Below are positions 14,276-19,084 of a stretch of DNA of 19,084 nucleotides, piece by piece. This DNA comes from Guyparkeria sp016278265 (lineage in GTDB: Bacteria > Pseudomonadota > Gammaproteobacteria > Halothiobacillales > Halothiobacillaceae). The notes beneath the pieces were generated by a model, which saw only the letters and a program-made list of their open reading frames with translations, was not told the DNA's origin and made no database searches. A program made the translations under genes and the position numbers. The number at the start of each line of letters is the position of its first letter. The first letter of the stretch is position 1. The stretch lies in NCBI RefSeq assembly GCF_044582145.1, contig NZ_JBDODO010000020.1. One strand, written 5' to 3'.

Positions 14276-15679
14276 ATGATGCGGCTGTCCTTTCACGGAG
14301 CGAACCGGGGTGTGACCGGTTCCTGCCACCTGCTGGAGCTCGACGGGCTCAAGGTGCTGATCGACTGCGGTCTCTTCCAGGGTGGACGAGAAATCGATGA
14401 GGAAAACGCCGCGGACTTCGGCTTCGATCCGCGCGAGATCGACATCCTGCTCCTGACCCACGCCCACCTCGATCACTGCGGTCGCATTCCACTGCTGGTC
14501 AAGCGCGGCTTTACCGGCGAGATCATTGCCACGCCGGCCACCCGTGAGCTTGCACGCGTGATCCTGTTGGACTCCGCCCACTTGCAAGAGGAAGAGGCCC
14601 AACGCAACGCCCGCAAGGCCAAGCGCCGCGGCAAGCGGGCCGAGGCTCCCCTTTACGGCGAGCTCGATGCACTCAATGCCATGGACCTGTTCGGTCGCAA
14701 GGCGCATTACGAGCAGGCGGTGGAGCTGGCCCCGGGCATCAGTGCCACCTTCTATGACGCCGGGCACATCCTCGGTTCGGCCAGTATTCGGCTGAGCTAC
14801 CGTGACGGCGAGCAGGACAAGGCCATTATCTTCTCCGGCGACATCGGCAGCAGCGACCGCCCGATGCTGCGCGATCCGCACGTGCCGCCCGCGGCACAAA
14901 CCGTGGTCATGGAAACCACCTATGGGGATCGCGACCACAAGCCGCTGGGTCCGTCGATCGTGGAGTTCTACGAGGCTATTAATGAGGCCATGGCACGCGG
15001 CGGCAACGTCATCATTCCCACCTTCGCCCTCGAACGCGCCCAGGAACTGCTCTACCACCTGCGAGAAGGCGTGGAGTCGGGCGTCCTGCCGAGAACCCTG
15101 CAGGTGTTTCTCGACTCGCCAATGGCCATCTCCGCCACCGAAATCTTCCGGCATCACCCGGAGGCCTACGACGAGGAGGCGCAGGCACTGTTCTCCCAGG
15201 GCATCGACCCATTCTGGCTGCCCGGGGTGCACTTCACCCGCGAGACGGCCGACTCGATGGCACTCAACCGGCTGTCTGGGGGCGCGGTGATTATGGCCGG
15301 GTCGGGCATGTGTACCGGGGGGCGCGTGCGCCACCACCTGCGCCACAACCTCTGGAAACGCGAAGCGAGCGTGATCTTCGTCGGTTTCGCGGCCCCCGGC
15401 ACCCTCGCCCGCCGCATCATCGACAGCAGTACGCAGGAAGACAAAAAGCCCCAGGTGCGCCTGTTCGGCGACGACATCCCCGTCAACGCCCGCATCTACA
15501 CCATCAACGGCTTCTCCGCCCACGCCGACCGCGACGAACTGCTGGCCTGGCACGGCGCGATCAAGCCGGAGCGCACCATCCTCGTCCACGGCGAGGAAAA
15601 GGCCATGGCGGCCTTCGCCGAGTCGCTGCACGGCACCAAGGTGCTGATGCCGGAACAGGGGGAGTCCATCGACCTATGA
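14276..15679 (+). CDS. Beta-CASP metallo-beta-lactamase-fold RNase (YSH1/CPSF73-like)
   Basis: A 467-residue zinc-dependent hydrolase of the beta-CASP group, whose members cut or trim RNA. The metallo-beta-lactamase core has H62-A-H64-L-D66-H67, H164 (DAGHILGSAS) and D189 (FSGDIG). The inserted beta-CASP domain shows METTYGDR (212-219), FALERAQELL, SPMAISATEIF and AGSGMCTGGRVRHHL. The C-terminal NGFSAHADRDELL supplies the last ligand His. The RNA target is unknown; bacterial proteins of this class are usually called MBL-fold metallohydrolases or exoribonucleases. The ATG at 14276 has GGGAG seven bases upstream; the next codon is also ATG. It follows tRNA-Leu but is separated from it by a terminator. 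The gene downstream points the other way, and the first repeat begins 35 bases after the stop. Confidence 0.95.
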   Translation: MMRLSFHGANRGVTGSCHLLELDGLKVLIDCGLFQGGREIDEENAADFGFDPREIDILLLTHAHLDHCGRIPLLVKRGFTGEIIATPATRELARVILLDSAHLQEEEAQRNARKAKRRGKRAEAPLYGELDALNAMDLFGRKAHYEQAVELAPGISATFYDAGHILGSASIRLSYRDGEQDKAIIFSGDIGSSDRPMLRDPHVPPAAQTVVMETTYGDRDHKPLGPSIVEFYEAINEAMARGGNVIIPTFALERAQELLYHLREGVESGVLPRTLQVFLDSPMAISATEIFRHHPEAYDEEAQALFSQGIDPFWLPGVHFTRETADSMALNRLSGGAVIMAGSGMCTGGRVRHHLRHNLWKREASVIFVGFAAPGTLARRIIDSSTQEDKKPQVRLFGDDIPVNARIYTINGFSAHADRDELLAWHGAIKPERTILVHGEEKAMAAFAESLHGTKVLMPEQGESIDL

Positions 15680-15713
15680 ACGGCCATCCCATCTCCGATG
15701 ACCCACCCTACCC

Positions 15714-15796
15714 CGTCATTCCCGCGCAAGCGGGAATCCAGACATGTCATCAGGCAGCAAAAGAGAGTAGATCCCCGCTTTCGCGGGGATGACGAT
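15714..15796. repeat. Second inverted pair of REP/dRS3-like palindromes
   Basis: Unit three (15714-15742) contains GTCATTCCCGCGCAAGCGGG followed by AATCCA. Unit four (15768-15795) contains ATCCCCGC-TTTC-GCGGGGAT then GACGA. Apart from four or five changes they are inverted copies, 26 bases apart, as in the pair at 12750-12830 but with the order reversed. They lie just after the beta-CASP gene, where no other terminator is seen. Confidence 0.85.
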
Positions 15797-15875
15797 CAAT
15801 GGTGCGCCATCACCAAGGACGGGTGAACGACAAGACCACCGCCCCACGTGCTGGACGTTCCTCAAGACGAACCCC

Positions 15876-15929
15876 AGCCGTCATTCCGGCAAAAAACCAG
15901 CCGTCATTCCCGCGAAAGCGGGAATCCAT
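15876..15929. repeat. Partial and complete REP/dRS3-like copies in tandem
   Basis: A complete copy at 15901-15929 (CCGTCATTCCCGCGAAAGCG then GGAATCCAT) is preceded by a broken one at 15876-15900 (CCAGCCGTCATTCCGGC then AAAAAACCAG) in the same orientation, with a common lead-in CCAGCCGTCATTCC. It appears to be a direct duplication in which one copy lost its palindrome. The stretch 15680-15980 holds only these repeats. Confidence 0.75.
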
Positions 15930-15980
15930 ACGAGGCCTCAATTCGGCAAATTGGTCGACATGGAGGCACCGAAGGCCAAA

Positions 15981-16844
15981 TCAAACAAACCGAGACCGCA
16001 GCTCCCCGATCGCGTCGCAACTCACCACCACCTCATCCCCGGGCCTGAGGTAGACCGGTGGCTCATGCCCCGCACCCACGCCGGAAGGCGTGCCGGTGGC
16101 GATGATGTCCCCCGGAATCAGGGTCACGTATCGGGAAATGGTGGCGATGACCTCGGGGACCGAGAAAATCATCTGGCTGATCGACGCGTCCTGGCGCAAC
16201 TCACCGTTCACCTGCGTCTGCAAGCGCCAATCGCGGATATTGCCGGCCGCCTCTTCCGTCAACACGAGCGGCCCCATCGGGGCATAGCCGTCGATGCTCT
16301 TGCCCAGAAACCATTGCACGTGCCGTCCTTGCAGATCACGGGACGAAACATCATTGATCAGCGTGTAGCCAAAGACATGATCGCGCGCATCGCGTTCATC
16401 GATATACCGGCCGCCACGCCCGATGATCACCGCCAGCTCACCCTCGTAATCGGTCGTCTCGGTCGGATCGGCCGAAATATCAACCAATCCCTCGGGCCGA
16501 TTGATGGTGGTGGTCGCCTTGGAAAACACGATCGGGTGACTCGGGATCGAACCGTATCCCAACGCCTTCACCTCATTGACGTGATCGACGTAGTTCTTCC
16601 CCACACACAGAATGTCTCGCGGCGGGGCCGGTATTGGTGCCTCGAGACGCACGTCCGACAGGGAGCGACGCGGCCCTTGCTCAATCAACGCCGGCAAACG
16701 CTCCTGCCACGCATCCCACTCCTGGATCAACCCAAGCATCGAATCGGGAAACTCAGGGGTGCCCGACAGTTCAACGATCGATGCGCTATCCAACCACGCC
16801 CCGACCCGGGGCTCACCCTCCAACGAATACGTCACCAGTTTCAT
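15981..16844 (-). CDS. Fumarylacetoacetate hydrolase family protein
   Basis: A 287-residue cytoplasmic metal-dependent enzyme of the FAH superfamily, whose members hydrolyse, hydrate or decarboxylate 2-oxo acids such as acylpyruvates and aromatic-ring catabolites. Metal ligands are E134 and E136 (TTDYEGELAVIIG) and D165 (INDVSSRD). The family motifs ILCVGKNYVDH (78-88), QWFLGKSIDGYAPMGP (177-192) and the C-terminal GDIIATGTPSGVG and LRPGDEV are intact. Length is normal for acylpyruvase or 2-hydroxyhepta-diene-dioate isomerase-like members; the exact substrate cannot be told. The ATG at 16844 has AGGAGA four bases upstream. No other catabolic gene adjoins it, so a pathway cannot be assigned; oxaloacetate decarboxylation or acylpyruvate hydrolysis are equally possible. 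Confidence 0.93.
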   Translation of the reverse strand: MKLVTYSLEGEPRVGAWLDSASIVELSGTPEFPDSMLGLIQEWDAWQERLPALIEQGPRRSLSDVRLEAPIPAPPRDILCVGKNYVDHVNEVKALGYGSIPSHPIVFSKATTTINRPEGLVDISADPTETTDYEGELAVIIGRGGRYIDERDARDHVFGYTLINDVSSRDLQGRHVQWFLGKSIDGYAPMGPLVLTEEAAGNIRDWRLQTQVNGELRQDASISQMIFSVPEVIATISRYVTLIPGDIIATGTPSGVGAGHEPPVYLRPGDEVVVSCDAIGELRSRFV

Positions 16845-17348
16845 CGTCTCTCCTGTGAATGCCTACAACCGCCACCTCCAACCCTAGCGGAACAGTGGCT
16901 CGAATGCTGCTGGCAACTGGCTGTTGCGGCTTTTGCCCGACCGGCCACCAAACACGCCGAGAGCACACAAGCGAAAAAGTCGCCCGAACCACTGGTCGGT
17001 CACCGCAAACACGCTTCCGTCGTGCTCCCATCACGCAACGATTCATGTTGGGTCAGTCCCATCAGAGAGTCGACGGAACGCGTGGGGCAACGGGCGAGGC
17101 TTGATACCACACCGGCAATCCGTCGAGGCAATATCCCTTTCTAAAGCAGGATCTTGCCCTTGCCGTCTCCCACGGTCCGATCGAAAACGATCGATGGCAG
17201 TCGACGGTCTATCGAACACCTCCGACCCAACCTATCGTCCTAAAAACAACACTCCACCATCCGGCCAGGCTTTCTTCTGATGTTCAAACTGCTTTTCAGG
17301 ATCTTTGAAGGCACCACCGTCAACGCATCCACAAACTCGCATTATCAA

Positions 17349-17364
17349 TAGGTTATGTAACCTA
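17349..17364. promoter_or_regulatory. 16-bp palindrome TAGGTTA-TG-TAACCTA upstream of the porin gene
   Basis: Perfect 7-base inverted arms around a 2-base centre, in the AT-richer part of the long gap before the FadL-family gene, typical in size and shape of a dimeric repressor or activator site. It is centred about 40 bp upstream of a TATAAG box at 17394-17399. It does not match the FadR or PsrA operator forms I know. The regulator is unknown. Confidence 0.5.
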
Positions 17365-17393
17365 GGCCGCCGCGCAACATCAGTTGTATCTAA

Positions 17394-17399
17394 TATAAG
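17394..17399 (+). promoter_or_regulatory. Putative -10 (TATAAG) of the porin gene
   Basis: TATAAG matches 5 of 6 bases of the -10 consensus within an AT-rich stretch (17270-17480). No -35 is evident at 16-18 bp, which would fit activator dependence on the palindrome upstream. It would leave a leader of about 250 bases. An alternative -35 TTGAAT at 17451 has only weak -10 partners. Confidence 0.3.
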
Positions 17400-17498
17400 C
17401 AGTCCGATTCATGAGCGCCGGTAGGTATTTTTAATCAAGCCTTAATGTTTTTGAATGGGCAAATTACCGATTTCTGATACGTTGTCGTCCGTCACTGA

Positions 17499-17606
17499 TC
17501 CGGGCAGGTCGCTGCAGACGACCGCAAGGACAACGTCGGCAAGGACACGCCGAACCCGATCAACGTGCTCTGCATGCCGACAATGATGTCGGCGAGATGG
17601 ATTTGA
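17499..17606 (+). pseudogene. Possible coding remnant without a start codon near its beginning
   Basis: Between TGA (17496) and TGA (17604) lie 35 codons translating to SGQVAADDRKDNVGKDTPNP followed by INVLCMPTMMSARWI. Third positions are mostly G or C, whereas the flanking sequence is AT-richer, and the residues look protein-like. There is no early start codon, so it may be the 3' end of a decayed or relocated gene. A 7-bp hairpin GCCGACA-ATGA-TGTCGGC (17576-17593) lies in its end. I do not recognise the parent family. Confidence 0.3.
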
Positions 17607-17654
17607 TAACAACGATTTCAGGCAATGGACTTGACGACAGGAGAGGAAAGAAAA

Positions 17655-19052
17655 ATGACTTTCAAAAGGACCCTGCTAGCAGCAGCAATCACTGGCGCGA
17701 CCTTCGCCGCCGGTTCCGCTCACGCCACCAACGGCTACTTCTCGCACGGATACGGCGTGAAGAGCATGGGGATGGGTGGCGGCGGTGTCGCCTTTGCCAA
17801 CGACAATGTCATGGCGATCGCGACCAACCCTGCGGCCCTCGCTGACGTGAGCGACCAGGTGCACTTCGATGTCTCTTGGTTCAAGCCGGTCCGCGGCTAC
17901 GAGTACACCAATTACATGAATGGCACGCCGACCGGTAGCGGCGAAGGTGACAGTGACAAAGAAGCCTTCTACATCCCGAGCCTCGGCATGAGCTACCGCC
18001 TGACCGACAATGACAGTATCGGCATTGCGGTATACGGCAACGGCGGCATGAACACGGACTACCCGGCCATTTCTGGCAACTACCTTGGCTTTCCGGGCGT
18101 CCCGGCGGATGGTCCCTACGGTGACGGCTCCGCTGGCGTGAACCTGGAACAACTGTTCATCACTCCGACCTACTCTCGCCAGTTCATGGACGACAAGCTG
18201 ACCGTAGGCGTCAGTGCCGTCATCGCACGTCAGAAGTTTAAGGCCAAGGGTCTCGGCAACTTCAATGGGACCGGCGGTGTTGCCCAGGCAACCAGTCTGC
18301 CGCCGTTCACTGTTGATCCGCAAAACATGACAGGCAACGGCCACGACAAGGTTTGGGGCTATGGTGGCAAGGTCGGCGTAACCTTCAAGCCGACCGATAT
18401 GATCACGCTAGCGGCGAGCTACCAATCGGAGATTGATACCGAGGAGTTCGACAAGTATTCGGGCTTGTTCGCAGAAGGCGGTGATTTCGACATTCCGGCC
18501 ACCTGGACCGTCGGCATGGCCGCCGATGTCCACGAGGACGTAACGGTCACCTTCGACTACCAGCGCATCAACTACGGCGACATAAAAGCCATCTCAAATC
18601 CGTCGACCGAATACCTGAACATGTGTCTCGGCGGCTGGATGAGCACCGGCGCGGCGGGCGCGAACTGCCTTGGCGGATCCGATGGTGCCGGCTTTGGCTG
18701 GGACGACATCAATGTCTACAAGCTGGGTGTCCAGTGGCAAGCCACGCCGAAGCTGCAAGTTCGCGCCGGCTGGAACCGCGGTGACAACCCGATCAGCTCG
18801 GAAGACGCGCTGTTCAACACCATCGCACCGGGCGTAGTCGAAAACCACTACACCGCCGGCTTCAGCTACACGTTCAACAAGAACCACGAGATGCATGGTG
18901 CGTTCATGTACGCGCCGGAAGTCTCAGTTAACGGTAGCAACCAATTCCTGAGCGACCTTGCTGCTCAGAATGGCATGCCGGGTGTCACCCAGGACTTAAC
19001 TATCCGCATGAAGCAGTACGAAGCAACCGTAGGCTACACCTACAAGTTCTAA
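17655..19052 (+). CDS. FadL/OmpP1/TodX-family outer-membrane transport protein
   Basis: A 465-residue outer-membrane beta-barrel of the FadL family, which admits hydrophobic compounds such as long-chain fatty acids, alkanes or aromatics. A classical signal peptide (residues 1-24, MTFKRTLLAAAITGATFAAGSAHA) is followed by the mature start TNGYFSHGYGVKSMGMGGGGVAFANDNVMAIATNPAALADV, the family's N-terminal hatch segment with the NPA motif. Alternating beta strands fill the rest, and the protein ends in Phe (GYTYKF), the usual signal for barrel assembly. There are two Cys residues around 326-338 (MCLGGWM... NCLGG), possibly a disulfide in a surface loop. The ATG at 17655 is preceded by AGGAGAGGAAAG; an upstream ATG at 17625 would spoil the signal peptide. 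The substrate is undetermined. No terminator is seen before the window ends. Confidence 0.9.
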   Translation: MTFKRTLLAAAITGATFAAGSAHATNGYFSHGYGVKSMGMGGGGVAFANDNVMAIATNPAALADVSDQVHFDVSWFKPVRGYEYTNYMNGTPTGSGEGDSDKEAFYIPSLGMSYRLTDNDSIGIAVYGNGGMNTDYPAISGNYLGFPGVPADGPYGDGSAGVNLEQLFITPTYSRQFMDDKLTVGVSAVIARQKFKAKGLGNFNGTGGVAQATSLPPFTVDPQNMTGNGHDKVWGYGGKVGVTFKPTDMITLAASYQSEIDTEEFDKYSGLFAEGGDFDIPATWTVGMAADVHEDVTVTFDYQRINYGDIKAISNPSTEYLNMCLGGWMSTGAAGANCLGGSDGAGFGWDDINVYKLGVQWQATPKLQVRAGWNRGDNPISSEDALFNTIAPGVVENHYTAGFSYTFNKNHEMHGAFMYAPEVSVNGSNQFLSDLAAQNGMPGVTQDLTIRMKQYEATVGYTYKF

Positions 19053-19084
19053 GCTTTCCTCGCTTCGAATCAAAACCGCCTTCG

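Larger units (their letters stand above)
16845..17498. other. Long intergenic region before the porin gene
   Basis: No convincing gene is seen on either strand; the open frames here are Pro/Arg/Ser-rich with no ribosome binding sites. It holds the start region of the FAH-family gene (a weak CCGCTAGGGT on the minus strand at about 16885-16894), a short CGATCG-AAAA-CGATCG inverted repeat at 17178-17193, and the AT-rich promoter region for the porin gene. Confidence 0.6.

Noticed and set aside
12750..15929. Repeated palindromes as a CRISPR array
   Set aside because: Units face both ways, are irregularly spaced over 3 kb, and no cas genes are present.
16924..17280. A 118-codon plus-strand frame in the gap before the porin gene
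   Set aside because: There is no ribosome binding site, composition is Pro/Ser/Arg-rich without domain, and third-position bias is weak.
17576..17593. Hairpin GCCGACA-ATGA-TGTCGGC as a terminator
   Set aside because: No T tract follows it, and it lies within the coding-like remnant.

Overview
The window looks like chromosomal DNA from a high-GC gammaproteobacterium. This is inferred from gene content (CGFS monothiol glutaredoxin, DUF3301 and DUF3024 proteins, DeaD-type helicase with a DbpA-like RNA-binding domain, a dCache-type chemoreceptor, a FadL-family porin), from strong G/C bias at third codon positions, and from dRS3/REP-like palindromes of the GTCATTCCCGCG...CGGGAATCCA type. A halophilic or sulfur-oxidising lineage in or near the Chromatiales is plausible but is inference. 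I see no prophage, insertion sequence, CRISPR array or classical accessory island.

Layout: 1-1825, 5'-truncated chemoreceptor (+) ending in a strong terminator. 1904-2371, TerB-like protein (-). 2549-4515, MFS transporter and YgjP-type metallopeptidase (+, overlapping stop and start), with six 11-bp tandem repeats just upstream. 4582-6348, glutamine-dependent amidotransferase of the N-acetylglutaminylglutamine amide (osmolyte) type. 6459-8075, response-regulator diguanylate cyclase with a degenerate first receiver domain. 8211-8561, grxD. 8667-10601, MscS-type channel (-), divergent from 10917-12659, DEAD-box helicase (+). 12664-12917, terminator and repeats. 12918-13907, two conserved unknown genes (-) separated by an unusual hairpin-packed 307-bp segment. 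14033-14119, tRNA-Leu(CAA) with its own promoter and terminator. 14276-15679, beta-CASP metallo-beta-lactamase nuclease (+). 15714-15929, repeat cluster. 15981-16844, fumarylacetoacetate-hydrolase-family enzyme (-). 16845-17654, long AT-richer non-coding stretch. 17655-19052, FadL-family outer-membrane protein (+).

How the genes relate: most are single-gene transcription units. Several bear on coping with the environment: chemotaxis, c-di-GMP synthesis, an osmolyte-type amidotransferase and a mechanosensitive channel could all belong to osmotic or salt adaptation. The helicase, the beta-CASP nuclease and tRNA-Leu belong to RNA metabolism. These links are inferences from family knowledge.

The most unusual things are in the non-coding DNA: the hairpin array with inverted ends (13260-13566), the 11-bp phased repeats before an apparently leaderless transporter gene (2438-2503), a near-palindrome in front of grxD, a bulged stem-loop overlapping the tRNA-Leu promoter, and a coding-like remnant before the porin gene (17499-17606).
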